NCBI RefSeq assembly: GCF_021504595.1
Contig: NZ_JACSGT010000001.1
Coordinates: forward strand, 1,612,001 to 1,676,000
Origin: Chryseobacterium indicum
Lineage (GTDB): Bacteria; Bacteroidota; Bacteroidia; Flavobacteriales; Weeksellaceae
Reading direction: 5' to 3'
Length of the DNA: 64,000 bases
The translations under genes and the position numbers were made by a program. Shown here in pieces: positions 8,723-17,596 of this stretch (position 1 is the stretch's first letter; each line of letters starts with the position of its first letter). Under the pieces are notes generated by a model, which saw nothing but the letters and a program-made list of their open reading frames with translations, was not told the DNA's origin and did not search any database.

Positions 8723-8992
8723 TTAAGAATCAGCTTTATTATTTCTGTATTTTATTTTTAGAAATATCATCACAATCAGCATAATTAACATTAAAACGTT
8801 TGTAATCCAAAGAGGTTTTGCATCCTTCATCATTCCGTAAACAGCCCAAAACAAAGCGTTTAAAGTAAGAAATGATAAAGTGACCATTGAAAGGTCTTTT
8901 CCGGATTTTGTCTTCCATAATTTGATTACCTGCGGTAAAAAAGATATGGATGAAATTAATGCGCCTGAATAACCGATTATCTGCTCTATCAT
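8723..8992 (-). CDS. SemiSWEET family sugar transporter
   Basis: This is an 89-residue membrane protein with three predicted TM helices (residues 5-22, 38-55, 62-80). It carries the PQ motif in TM1 (SFLPQVIKLWKTKSGKDLS). The length and the single triple-helix bundle are characteristic of bacterial SemiSWEETs, which dimerise to make a facilitative sugar pore. The transported sugar is not evident. It lies directly upstream of the GNAT gene on the same strand. The family call is confident on length, the PQ motif and the following KTKSG segment. Confidence 0.92.
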   Translation of the reverse strand: MIEQIIGYSGALISSISFLPQVIKLWKTKSGKDLSMVTLSFLTLNALFWAVYGMMKDAKPLWITNVLMLIMLIVMIFLKIKYRNNKADS

Positions 8993-9130
8993 ACTGCTTT
9001 TTTTTGAATTATAATCTAATATACTAAAAACAAAATAATGCTTAAACGTTAAATCTTACGTCTTATTTATAAAAATTAGACTATTATTTTCAAAAAATAC
9101 ATTTTTTTCTGATAGATCTTCAAAGAAAAA

Positions 9131-9162
9131 AACCGAAAACTAATTTAAATTAATTTTCGGTT
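9131..9162 (-). terminator. Terminator of the DUF2007 gene
   Basis: AACCGAAAA (9131-9139) pairs with TTTTCGGTT (9154-9162). The 12-bp core TAATTTAAATTA between them is itself palindromic, so almost the whole element pairs. On the minus strand a run of T follows. It is 39 bp past the DUF2007 stop. Confidence 0.75.
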
Positions 9163-9200
9163 CGAAGTAGTAAAATTTAAAATTATGAAATTGTTTTTTA

Positions 9201-9428
9201 TTAATTTTCACTTTGCTGAAGATAAGCATCGATAATTTCAAATGCTTTTTTTTCATCTTCAAGTTTCACCATTACTTTCAGCGATGTCGCCGTGGGCGTG
9301 GTTGTAAAAGTAAGGTAATTGTTTTCTACTGAATTTTTAATCTGCGCATCGTCCAGTTTAGACTTTATCAATTGGATTTCTGCAGGTTTGTCACTTTCAA
9401 AAACTGATACTCTTGTACTTCTTTCCAT
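9201..9428 (-). CDS. DUF2007 domain protein
   Basis: This 75-residue cytosolic protein is a small ferredoxin-like alpha/beta domain. RVSVFESDKPAEIQLIKSKLDDAQIKN is followed by a strand and then KVMVKLEDEKKAFEIIDAYL. This is the pattern of the DUF2007 family (putative signal-transducing domain), whose function is not established. It follows the lysine 6-transaminase gene on the same strand with a 62-bp gap and ends in a strong terminator, so it may be the last gene of that transcript. Nothing in the sequence indicates a catalytic site. Confidence 0.82.
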   Translation of the reverse strand: MERSTRVSVFESDKPAEIQLIKSKLDDAQIKNSVENNYLTFTTTPTATSLKVMVKLEDEKKAFEIIDAYLQQSEN

Positions 9429-9490
9429 ATTCTGTCTCGTTTGAGTATCTAAATATATAACGTTTTTTTGAAAATTACAAATTTCAGCTT

Positions 9491-10816
9491 TTAAATTTTA
9501 TTAATATTATTTTCAATTTTATCTAAAGCGATCTGAATTTCTTCTTTAGTAACGTTCAGATGCGGTCTGAAGCGAAGTGACTGATCTCCACATGAAAGGA
9601 TGATCATTCCGTCGTTCCAAAGCTCGTCTCTTAATGCATTTCTCTGCTCAGAAGTCGGAAGGTCGATGGCGCACATTAATCCTCTTCCTCTTGCATTGGA
9701 TAGTTTTTCAGGATATTTTTCAGCAAGACCGATTAATCCGTTCAGCAAATATTCTCCTACCACTCTCGCATTTTCCACAAGATTTTCTTTTTCAATAACT
9801 TCCATTACCAGTTGGAAACGAAGCATATCGATAAAGTTACCTCCGAAAGTGGAATTAATTCTTGAGCTTTCTCTGAAAACATTGTTCGGAACTTCATCAA
9901 ATTTTTCTTTATTGGCTAAAACTCCGCAAACCTGCGCTTTTTTACCGAAAGAAATAATATCCGGTTTCGCTGTAAAATGTTCAAATGCCCACATTTTTCC
10001 CGTAATTCCGATACCGGTCTGAACTTCATCAAAAATTAAAAGAATATCATGCTGATCGCAGATTTTTCTCAGCCCCATTAAAAATTCGTCTCTGAAATGG
10101 TTGTCTCCGCCTTCAGCCTGAATCGGCTCGATGATGATACACGCCACTTTATCAGGATTCATTAAAATCGCTTCTTCGATATTTAATAAAGCCAGTCTTT
10201 CGTTTTTAATGGTTTCTTCCAAATTCTCTTCCGTGATCGGGAAAGTAAGTTTAGGATTTAGTATTCTTGGCCAGTCGAACATCGGGAAATACTGATATTT
10301 TCTGGGATCTGAAGTATTTGTTAAACTTAACGTATACCCGCTTCTTCCGTGGAATGCCTGTTTGAAATGGATACAGATTCCCGCTTCCAGATTAAGACCT
10401 TTTTCAAAATTTTTACGCGTTTTCCAGTCGAAACACGCTTTCAGGGCATTTTCTACTCCTAAAGTTCCGCCTTCAATAAAGAAAGCATACTGCAGTTCTT
10501 CAGGAATTACCACTCTTTCAAAAACTTCTAAGAAATGCGCATATTCTTCAGAATATACATCTGCCAAAGTGGGTTTGTTGACTGCCATTTTTCCCAGCCA
10601 TGCCGATTTCTCAACGATATAGGGATGATTGTAACCGATGGATGCCGAAGCAAACATGGAAAACATATCTAAATATTCTCTGTCTGTAAGTTTATCATAT
10701 AACCATGATCCGTGGGATTTTTCAATATCCATCACGAAGTCGAAACCATCTGCCAAAACGTGTCTGCCAACGGTTTCTTTTACTTTATTTGCTTTTATTT
10801 CAATTGTTTGTTCCAT
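9491..10816 (-). CDS. lat: L-lysine 6-transaminase
   Basis: This 441-residue PLP enzyme belongs to the class III aminotransferases. It moves the epsilon-amino group of L-lysine to 2-oxoglutarate, giving 2-aminoadipate 6-semialdehyde (which cyclises to piperideine-6-carboxylate). Landmarks are FIEGGTLGVENALK (about residue 113-126), AFHGRSGYTLS, the DEVQTGIG cofactor Asp (Asp263), and FGKKAQVCG, where Lys292 or Lys293 forms the Schiff base. The FGKK-x-QVCG stretch is typical of LAT rather than of ornithine or GABA transaminases. It sits downstream of an aldehyde dehydrogenase gene on the same strand, the expected next step of the pathway. Confidence 0.93.
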   Translation of the reverse strand: MEQTIEIKANKVKETVGRHVLADGFDFVMDIEKSHGSWLYDKLTDREYLDMFSMFASASIGYNHPYIVEKSAWLGKMAVNKPTLADVYSEEYAHFLEVFERVVIPEELQYAFFIEGGTLGVENALKACFDWKTRKNFEKGLNLEAGICIHFKQAFHGRSGYTLSLTNTSDPRKYQYFPMFDWPRILNPKLTFPITEENLEETIKNERLALLNIEEAILMNPDKVACIIIEPIQAEGGDNHFRDEFLMGLRKICDQHDILLIFDEVQTGIGITGKMWAFEHFTAKPDIISFGKKAQVCGVLANKEKFDEVPNNVFRESSRINSTFGGNFIDMLRFQLVMEVIEKENLVENARVVGEYLLNGLIGLAEKYPEKLSNARGRGLMCAIDLPTSEQRNALRDELWNDGMIILSCGDQSLRFRPHLNVTKEEIQIALDKIENNINKI

Positions 10817-10909
10817 TTTTAAATAAAAATCTTAGGGGTGATTAAAATTTAATAATAATTTGAGACTTAAAAATCTGTTTCCAAATTTTTAAACTCATGA
10901 TGTTAGTTT

Positions 10910-12460
10910 TTAAAGGTCAAACTTAATTCCCTGTGCTAAAGGTAAGTTTGTCGTATAATTGATGGTGTTGGTCTGTCTTCTCATGTAATACTTCCAAACA
11001 TCTGATCCGGATTCTCTTCCGCCTCCGGTTTCTTTTTCTCCACCGAAAGCTCCGCCGATTTCCGCACCTGAAGTTCCGATGTTTACATTGGCAATTCCAC
11101 AGTCTGAACCTGCATGAGAAAGGAATAATTCTGCCTCTCTTAAGTTCTGCGTCATGATTGCAGACGACAATCCCTGAGGAACATCATTCTGGATGGCAAT
11201 TGCTTCTTCTAAAGTTTTGTATTTGATTAAATATAAGATGGGTGCGAAAGTTTCATGCTGAACGATTTCATAAGAATTCTTTACTTCAGCGATACATGGT
11301 TTTACGTAGCAACCCGATTCGTATCCTTTTCCTTTCAGGACTTCACCTTCCACGATGAATTTTGCGCCTTCTTTTTTGCCTTTTTTAATGGCTTCCTGAT
11401 ACATATTTACCGCATCGGTATCGATAAGCGGTCCCACATGATTCGTTTCATCCAGAGGATTTCCGATTTTCAGTTGTCCGTACGCTTTTACCAGTCTGTT
11501 TTTCACTTCATCATACACACTTTCGTGGATAATCAGTCTTCTTGTGGAAGTACATCTCTGTCCTGCCGTTCCTACAGCTCCGAAGACAGCTCCGATAATT
11601 GACATATCAATATCTGCATCTTTAGAAATGATGATGGCATTATTTCCACCTAATTCAAGGATCGATTTCCCGAATCTCTGCGCAACATTCGCTGAAACCA
11701 TTCTTCCAACTCTTGTAGAACCGGTGAAAGAAACTAGAGCGACTCTCTTGTCATCCACTAATTTCTGTCCGATTTCATGATCTGCAACCAATACACTTGA
11801 AATACCTTCGGAAAGGTTATTTTCCTTTAACACTTCGTTCATGATGTTTTGGCAGGCAATCGCGCAAAGCGGTGTTTTTTCTGACGGTTTCCAGATCGTA
11901 ACGTTACCGCAGATCCATGCTAAAGCTGTGTTCCATGCCCAAACTGCTACCGGAAAGTTGAACGCGGTGATAATTCCCACGATTCCCAATGGATGATACT
12001 GCTCGTACATTCTGTGTCCCGGTCTTTCCGAGTGCATTGTGTACCCGTGAAGCTGTCTTGAAACACCTACTGCAAAATCGCAGATATCAATCATTTCCTG
12101 AACTTCTCCAAGACCTTCCTGCAGGGATTTTCCCATTTCATAGGAAACCAGTTTCCCCAAATCGTCTTTGTACTGTCTTAATTTCTGACCTAACTGTCTT
12201 ACAATTTCCCCTCTTTTAGGAGCCGGAATCAGTCTGAACTCTTTAAAAGCTTTTTCAGCCGTCTCAATTACCTTGTCATAATCAGATTCTCCGGAAGTCT
12301 TCACTTTAGCGATCAGATTGCCGTCTACAGGAGAGTAACTTTCGATGGTTTTCCCTGATGCAAAGTATTTTCCGCCTACTGAAGTTCCCTTATTTTCATC
12401 CTTAATTCCTAGATTTTTGAGTGTTTTTTCGATCCCAAAATCCTTTACTTTTTTAGACAT
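10910..12460 (-). CDS. L-2-aminoadipate-6-semialdehyde dehydrogenase (ALDH7-like)
   Basis: This is a 516-residue NAD(P)-dependent aldehyde dehydrogenase. Cofactor-binding segments include TAFNFPVAVWAWN and the FTGSTRVG motif. The general base is Glu269 in LELGGNNAI, and the nucleophile is Cys303 in GTAGQRCTSTRR. The QRCTSTRR version and overall length match the ALDH7A1/AmaB (antiquitin) group, which oxidises aminoadipate semialdehyde. Its pairing with lysine 6-transaminase 93 bp downstream supports lysine catabolism to 2-aminoadipate. A good promoter is visible only upstream of this gene, so the two are probably one transcript. Confidence 0.92.
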   Translation of the reverse strand: MSKKVKDFGIEKTLKNLGIKDENKGTSVGGKYFASGKTIESYSPVDGNLIAKVKTSGESDYDKVIETAEKAFKEFRLIPAPKRGEIVRQLGQKLRQYKDDLGKLVSYEMGKSLQEGLGEVQEMIDICDFAVGVSRQLHGYTMHSERPGHRMYEQYHPLGIVGIITAFNFPVAVWAWNTALAWICGNVTIWKPSEKTPLCAIACQNIMNEVLKENNLSEGISSVLVADHEIGQKLVDDKRVALVSFTGSTRVGRMVSANVAQRFGKSILELGGNNAIIISKDADIDMSIIGAVFGAVGTAGQRCTSTRRLIIHESVYDEVKNRLVKAYGQLKIGNPLDETNHVGPLIDTDAVNMYQEAIKKGKKEGAKFIVEGEVLKGKGYESGCYVKPCIAEVKNSYEIVQHETFAPILYLIKYKTLEEAIAIQNDVPQGLSSAIMTQNLREAELFLSHAGSDCGIANVNIGTSGAEIGGAFGGEKETGGGRESGSDVWKYYMRRQTNTINYTTNLPLAQGIKFDL

Positions 12461-12484
12461 AAAAATTTTACTTTTCGTTTCCTC

Positions 12485-12513
12485 TAAAGATAGAAATATT
12501 ATGCGAATCCCAA
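12485..12513 (-). promoter_or_regulatory. Promoter of the lysine degradation operon
   Basis: On the minus strand a TTG (12511-12513) is followed after 18 bp by TATCTTTA (12485-12492). The latter differs from the -7 consensus TAnnTTTG at the last base only. It lies about 25 bp upstream of the aldehyde dehydrogenase start. Confidence 0.55.
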
Positions 12514-12540
12514 AATTTTAATTTTTTAACAATTTTTTAT

Positions 12541-12570
12541 TTGGACTAATTATAAACATAGTTATCTTTG
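12541..12570 (+). promoter_or_regulatory. Consensus promoter of the small membrane protein gene
   Basis: TTG at 12541-12543, a 19-bp spacer, then TATCTTTG at 12563-12570: a textbook Bacteroidota -33/-7 promoter. It places the transcript start near 12577. The ATG at 12595 must therefore be the start codon, because the ATG at 12568 lies inside the promoter. Confidence 0.8.
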
Positions 12571-12594
12571 TATAGGAATCATTTTATTTCAGGA

Positions 12595-12795
12595 ATGGAA
12601 AATAATAAGATTAATAACGAACCTGCCACAGAGGAAAAAAAATCCTCCAGATGGAAAAGTCTGGTAAAGAAATTCGGGATCGGCGGAATTATATTTTTTA
12701 CCGTCAAAGGAATTATTACCTCTACGCTGATCTATTTTCTGGGGAAAAATTTCTGGACGGTGATCTCCGATTATGTTACGGGAATATTTGATTAA
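12595..12795 (+). CDS. Small single-pass membrane protein, unknown function
   Basis: This 66-residue protein (starting MENNKINNEP) has a charged N-terminal half (EEKKSSRWKSLVKKFG) and one or two closely spaced hydrophobic segments (IGGIIFFTVKGIITSTLIYFLG, then FWTVISDYVTGIF). It is not a family I recognise. The gene is a self-contained unit with a perfect promoter 25 bp upstream and a strong terminator right after the stop. That is the best evidence that it is real and well expressed. The positive charges before the TM suggest a cytosolic N-terminus. Confidence 0.75.
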   Translation: MENNKINNEPATEEKKSSRWKSLVKKFGIGGIIFFTVKGIITSTLIYFLGKNFWTVISDYVTGIFD

Positions 12796-12815
12796 TTGAT
12801 TGATACATAGATACA

Positions 12816-12842
12816 AAAAGCTGAGAAATTTCTCAGCTTTTG
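12816..12842. terminator. Bidirectional terminator between small TM gene and Arc gene
   Basis: AAAAGCTGAGAAA and TTTCTCAGCTTTT form a nearly perfect stem with A-run and T-run on opposite sides, so it can serve both the plus-strand small gene and the minus-strand Arc gene. Confidence 0.8.
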
Positions 12843-12876
12843 TTTTTGATTCAAGGTCATTTGGAATGACGATATT

Positions 12877-13065
12877 TTATTCTTTCTTTTTCCTTCCTGA
12901 ATTAATCAGGCTCTGATGCAGCAAATACTCAATCTGTCCGTTTACACTCCGGAATTCGTCATTTGCCCATTTTTCCAGAAGCTTAAATGTAGACTCATCA
13001 ATCCTTAAGACAAAAGATTTTTTGCCTTTATTTTCGGAAGGATTCTGAGCTTTTTCTGATTTCAT
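12877..13065 (-). CDS. Arc-like ribbon-helix-helix protein
   Basis: This 62-residue basic protein carries a ribbon-helix-helix fold. The strand KKSFVLRIDESTF is followed by helix KLLEKWANDEFRS and helix VNGQIEYLLHQSLINSG, with a Lys/Arg tail. The pattern (x-F-x-L-R-I, then S-V-N-x-x-I) is that of the Arc DNA-binding family. Arc-type proteins bind DNA as dimers. It lies 251 bp downstream of the SPFH gene on the same strand. I recall such pairs in related genomes, but a functional link is inference. No toxin gene is adjacent, so an antitoxin role is not supported. Confidence 0.82.
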   Translation of the reverse strand: MKSEKAQNPSENKGKKSFVLRIDESTFKLLEKWANDEFRSVNGQIEYLLHQSLINSGRKKKE

Positions 13066-13316
13066 TTTTGTTAATTCTTTTTGTTTTCAAAGTAAATCGC
13101 GCAAAGATTTTTCTGAACTACTTTATGTTTTTATGTTCGCCAAGGCATTTCACTCAGCAAAGATGTAAGGTTATATAGCCATTCAGAACGGAGCACAGTA
13201 GAGTGAAAATCTTTTAAATATAAATCTTCCATTTCGCTCAATTGACGTTTCTAATGCTATTCTTCTAAATACACAGCTTTCCTACGGAATGACAAATATT
13301 GCGAAAATTTTAATTA

Positions 13317-14183
13317 TCAATTATACAAAGTTCCGGCATTTAAAATGGGTTGTGCCGCTTTTTCCCCGCAAAGAACCACCATTAAATTGCTCACCATTGC
13401 CGCTTTTCTTTCATCATCCAGCTCTACGATATTTTCTTCTGAAAGCTTTTTCAGGGCTAAATCTACCATTCCTACAGCTCCTTCCACGATCTTTGTTCTC
13501 GCTGCTACAATTGCTGTTGCCTGCTGTCTCTGCAGCATTGCTCCTGCGATTTCTGACGCGTAAGCCAAATGTGAAATTCTTGCTTCCTGAATGGTAATTC
13601 CGGCTTTTGAAAGTCTTTCGGTAAGCTCCTGCTCTAAGATTGCATTGATCTTTTCACCGCCTTCTCTTAAAGTAATCGGCGCATGATCGTCTTCTAAATT
13701 GTCGTAAGGAAAACTCATCGCCAAATGACGTACCGCGGCTTCACTCTGCATTTTCACAAAATCTGAATACCTTTCCACATCAAAAGCGGCTTTGTAGGTA
13801 TCTCCCACTTTCCAGACAATCACTACCGCAATTTCAATCGGGTTACCCATCTTGTCATTTACTTTCAGAGTTTGTCCCTGAAGATTTTCTGAACGGAGAC
13901 TGATTTTCTGTGAGGAATATAAAGGGTTGATAAAAAACAGACCATTGTCTTTTACGGTTCCGACATATTTTCCGAAAAAGTTCAGCACTCTGGAATGATT
14001 CGGCTGAATAATCATCAATCCTTTCATAAAAAAGCAAAACAGAATAAATGACAGCAATGATAAAACGACAAGCGTAACACTGTTATCGACACCGATTGCA
14101 AATAAATAAACGGAAACGGCAAACAATCCAAGACAAATGACCAAAGTAAGGTATCCCGACATTGGTTTTAAGATTTTTTCCAT
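13317..14183 (-). CDS. SPFH domain (stomatin/prohibitin-like) membrane protein
   Basis: This 288-residue protein has two N-terminal TM helices (about residues 12-30 and 36-55). An SPFH/band 7 domain follows (LMIIQPNHSRVLNFFGKYVGTVKDNGLFFINP through ITIQEARISHLAYASEIAGAMLQRQQA). The C-terminal helical part has AIVAARTKIVEGAVGMVDLALKKL. SPFH proteins form oligomeric membrane microdomain scaffolds, often with proteases. No NfeD partner is adjacent. Downstream is an Arc-type RHH gene. The true partner is unknown, but the family call is secure. Confidence 0.92.
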   Translation of the reverse strand: MEKILKPMSGYLTLVICLGLFAVSVYLFAIGVDNSVTLVVLSLLSFILFCFFMKGLMIIQPNHSRVLNFFGKYVGTVKDNGLFFINPLYSSQKISLRSENLQGQTLKVNDKMGNPIEIAVVIVWKVGDTYKAAFDVERYSDFVKMQSEAAVRHLAMSFPYDNLEDDHAPITLREGGEKINAILEQELTERLSKAGITIQEARISHLAYASEIAGAMLQRQQATAIVAARTKIVEGAVGMVDLALKKLSEENIVELDDERKAAMVSNLMVVLCGEKAAQPILNAGTLYN

Positions 14184-14301
14184 GATATTAAATTTTAATT
14201 TGATACTATTTTGATATCATAAAGGTATAACTTTTTTCACATGAAAAATCATTTATTTTAAAATTTCTTTTGACTTGTCGGTTCAATTCTAAGCAAAAAA
14301 A

Positions 14302-14327
14302 ATCCCTGAAAAATTAATTTCAGGGAT
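14302..14327 (-). terminator. Terminator of ccsBA
   Basis: ATCCCTGAAA (14302-14311) pairs perfectly with TTTCAGGGAT (14318-14327). An A-run just left (14294-14301) reads as eight T on the minus strand. It follows the ccsBA stop by 24 bp. Confidence 0.85.
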
Positions 14328-14350
14328 CGTATGTATGATAAATTTTAAAT

Positions 14351-17300
14351 TTATTTTTTATTTAAAATTCTAAATTTGTAATAAGAAGCGGCTGATAAAA
14401 GTGCCATTGTTGCAAGTCCGATATAAACCCAAGCCGGAACCGGAACCGGATCTCCCGCTGCGTAAGAGTGAAGTCCGCTCAGGTAGTAATTTACGCCGAA
14501 ATACGTCATAACCATTGAACAGAATGCAAACATCGTCGCTACGTGGAATGCCCATCTGCTTCTTAATCCCGGAACCAGTCTCATGTGAAGAACAAATGCA
14601 TATACCATAATGGAAATGAATGCCCATGTTTCCTTCGGATCCCAACTCCAGTATCTTCCCCAAGATTCGTTTGCCCAGATTCCTCCCAAGAAGTTTCCTA
14701 CGGTTAATGCAAACAGACCTATGGTTAAAGACATTTCCGAAACGATTACCAATTCTTTCAACGTTGTATCGTGATGTAATTTATAGGTTTCTTTATTGGA
14801 AATGATATAAAATACCAAACTGATTACTGCAATGATCATCGACAGTGCAAAGAACCCGTAACTTGACGTAATAATCGCAACGTGAACAATCAGCCAATAG
14901 GATTTCAATACAGGAACCAACGGCGTAATCTGCGGATCAAGAGCTGAACCTCCGTGAGCAAATCCCATCATAATAACAGCTACCATAAATCCGGCTGCAG
15001 GAATTAAGGCATTGGAATTTCTGTACAGTAATAAACCTGCTGTAATTCCTACCCAAGAAATGAAAATAATGGCTTCATACCCGTTACTCCACGGAGCGTG
15101 ACCGGAAATATACCATCTTGCCACCAAACCAAGGAAATGGAAAAGATATCCTACAATTCCTAAAACAATGATAACTTTAATTGCCTTGTTTAAAACTTTT
15201 TTAGACTTAAATAATTCAACAAAACCTAAGATTAATAACAATCCTCCGATTAATGTGTAGAAGATTAACAATTTGAAGTTGATGTTCACTTTATTCATGA
15301 AAACCTCAAGATCAACTTTAGATTTTGCAGGAACAACAGCTTTCCCCCATTTTTGCTGATATTCTGAAAGCTTCGCCAGTTGCGCATCTGCTTTTGACCA
15401 GTTTCCTGATTGCTGAGCCTGCAAAACTTCTGCAAAGTATGGCCCCATAACCTGTTGAGATTCCATATCCGGTTCCATTTTCTGATCCAGCCAGGAATGC
15501 CATGTGTGATTCGCGTCGTTCTTTACCGGAACAATTCTCATAAACTGACCGCTGAAAAATTCGTTGAAGATCTGAACTCTTTCGTTTACCGCAATCACTT
15601 CCTTATCATAATTGGTTTGTTCAGCCGGTTTTTTACGGAACGCAGTATTATAGTCGCTTTCAAGGATATATCTTAAATTTCCGTTCGCATCCGCAGGAAA
15701 AAGATTCATTAAAGAAGTATATCCGTCTTCGTCTGCTTTGGTTTTATTTTTCAGTTCGTCTCCGCCTTTTGTTCCCACTTTAATCATCGGAACCATCGTC
15801 CAGCTTGGCGTATCGATATTCACTGATAAAAACCATTGGTTTGCCGTTAGAGATTTTCCGTCTGTTCCTTTAAACTCGTCTTTTTTATAAAGCTTTCTTA
15901 AAACATCCAAAGCTTCGGTATTGATCGGAACGATTCTTCCTTCAAAATTCTGCACCAAAAGATATCCGAATTTATCAGCATGTTCTGCGCTGATTTTATT
16001 TCTTGCAATAATTTCATCGGCAGAAACCACTTTCATTTTTGTAAACGGCTGCGCTCCCTGTGGTTTTAATGTTTCTGAACTCTGAGTGTGACTGTGATTA
16101 TCACCTTCCACATGGATGTGTTCCCTGCTTCCGTCGGTTGTGCCATGTGTCTCAATTTTCTGAGCATTTAAGCCGAAACTCAACAATAATAAAATTACGG
16201 CTGCTGCTTTCTTTTTGTTAACATCTTTCAGCATTTTGTTTAATTTCCAGAAGTGGGTTCCTTTCCAGAAGAACATAAAGAACATTCCCCCGAATAAGAA
16301 TGTATACCCGATGTAGGAAATTAAAGTTCCCCAATAATCGTGGTTTACGGAAAGAACGGTTCCCATTCTGTCCGGATCGAAACTCGACTGGAAGAAACGG
16401 TAGCCTTTATGGTTCAGAACGTGGTTCATGTAGATTTTAAACGGAGTCTGTTTTCCTTCATCAACAATTTTAATGTGACTTTCGTACGCACTCGGAGAAG
16501 AACTTCCCGGATAAGTTTCCATAATGAAATCATCCAGTTTCAGCGAGAAAGGTGTATTGTAAATTTTAGGACCAAAACCGATCATGATGTTCAGTCCGTC
16601 CATTGTTACCTGTTTGTAAGCATTCGGATTTCCTTTTTCTACCGAAAGATCTACCAGTTGCTTTGTTTTAGGACCCTGAAGTTCTACCGTTAACATATCC
16701 GGAACATTCTGATCTTTCTTTCTGTCGCCTTCAATCGCCATCAGTTTTCCTTTTTTAAGACCTTCCGGAACAACTAATTTTAATTCGTTGATGGAATATA
16801 AACTTCTTAAAGCCAAAGGCTGGAATTCATCTTTCACCGTTGTTCCTGTTGCCTGAGTTGCCATCGTCATATAACTTGCATCCACAGGAGTTTTGATGAA
16901 CAGTTTTCCGCCTTCGTTTTTAAATTCAACCGCTCCTTCAATAGCTCTGTTGAACGTTACCAAAGTTCCGTTGATTGATTTTGTTTCGCCCGGCTTGATG
17001 AAAATATTCTGTCTTCCGGTTTGTCCTGTGGAAACCAAATGAAGATATTCTGCTCCATTCTGATCAGCCAGAAGACTGTCTTTTTTTCGCTGCACATATT
17101 CTTTGGCAACTACTTTCACCTGCTTTCCGTGGAAATCGTAGGTTGCTTCCAGATCTTTGTGTAAAGGAGACATTAAGTAAGGAATGTCTTTATAGTTAAG
17201 AACATCGCCTTTCTCTTCAATCTGCACTTTCAGGAAGTTTTTATCAGTTACGATTTCATTGGATGTTTCCCCTTCACGAATATGCATTGTTCCTTCAAAA

Positions 17301-17596
17301 CTGATGTATCTTGTGATTGCACCACCGATGAAGATCAGTACAAAAGCAAGGTGAAATACCAGAACCGGCCATTTTTCTCTCTTCCAAAGTCTGTATCTTC
17401 CGATATTTCCGATGAAGTTGAGAATGAGCAGGAGCATAATGAGTTCGAACCATTTTGCTTCGTAAATTAACGCTTTTGCTGTAGGAGTACCGTAGTCGTT
17501 TTCCAAGAACGTTGCATAAGCCATCGCAAATGCATACACCAGTAACAATACAGCCATTGTCCTGGTCGAGATAAGAATATCTTGCAGCTTCTTCAT
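14351..17596 (-). CDS. Fused cytochrome c biogenesis protein CcsBA (ResB-ResC)
   Basis: This 1081-residue system II cytochrome c synthetase exports haem and attaches it to apocytochrome CXXCH motifs in the periplasm. The N-terminal half is ResB/CcsB-like, with TMs at about 12-30, 50-65 and 78-100, a long periplasmic domain, then a TM near 425-445. The C-terminal 300 residues are CcsA/ResC, with many TMs and the haem-handling WWD-type motif WGRYWSWDPKETWAF. Between the halves is a second hydrophobic, signal-like stretch ending FGLNAQ, then a His-rich piece (EHIHVEGDNHSH). Single-chain fusions of this kind are usual in Bacteroidota and epsilonproteobacteria. A TATTTTTG box (17616-17623, minus) is about 20 bp upstream. 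Confidence 0.94.
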   Translation of the reverse strand: MKKLQDILISTRTMAVLLLVYAFAMAYATFLENDYGTPTAKALIYEAKWFELIMLLLILNFIGNIGRYRLWKREKWPVLVFHLAFVLIFIGGAITRYISFEGTMHIREGETSNEIVTDKNFLKVQIEEKGDVLNYKDIPYLMSPLHKDLEATYDFHGKQVKVVAKEYVQRKKDSLLADQNGAEYLHLVSTGQTGRQNIFIKPGETKSINGTLVTFNRAIEGAVEFKNEGGKLFIKTPVDASYMTMATQATGTTVKDEFQPLALRSLYSINELKLVVPEGLKKGKLMAIEGDRKKDQNVPDMLTVELQGPKTKQLVDLSVEKGNPNAYKQVTMDGLNIMIGFGPKIYNTPFSLKLDDFIMETYPGSSSPSAYESHIKIVDEGKQTPFKIYMNHVLNHKGYRFFQSSFDPDRMGTVLSVNHDYWGTLISYIGYTFLFGGMFFMFFWKGTHFWKLNKMLKDVNKKKAAAVILLLLSFGLNAQKIETHGTTDGSREHIHVEGDNHSHTQSSETLKPQGAQPFTKMKVVSADEIIARNKISAEHADKFGYLLVQNFEGRIVPINTEALDVLRKLYKKDEFKGTDGKSLTANQWFLSVNIDTPSWTMVPMIKVGTKGGDELKNKTKADEDGYTSLMNLFPADANGNLRYILESDYNTAFRKKPAEQTNYDKEVIAVNERVQIFNEFFSGQFMRIVPVKNDANHTWHSWLDQKMEPDMESQQVMGPYFAEVLQAQQSGNWSKADAQLAKLSEYQQKWGKAVVPAKSKVDLEVFMNKVNINFKLLIFYTLIGGLLLILGFVELFKSKKVLNKAIKVIIVLGIVGYLFHFLGLVARWYISGHAPWSNGYEAIIFISWVGITAGLLLYRNSNALIPAAGFMVAVIMMGFAHGGSALDPQITPLVPVLKSYWLIVHVAIITSSYGFFALSMIIAVISLVFYIISNKETYKLHHDTTLKELVIVSEMSLTIGLFALTVGNFLGGIWANESWGRYWSWDPKETWAFISIMVYAFVLHMRLVPGLRSRWAFHVATMFAFCSMVMTYFGVNYYLSGLHSYAAGDPVPVPAWVYIGLATMALLSAASYYKFRILNKK

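Noticed and set aside
12568..12594. Upstream ATG of the small membrane protein
   Set aside because: It lies inside or before the promoter. The ATG at 12595 is the only start consistent with the transcription start.
13289..13597. Plus-strand ORFs opposite the SPFH gene
   Set aside because: They are shadows of the SPFH coding region with no start signals.
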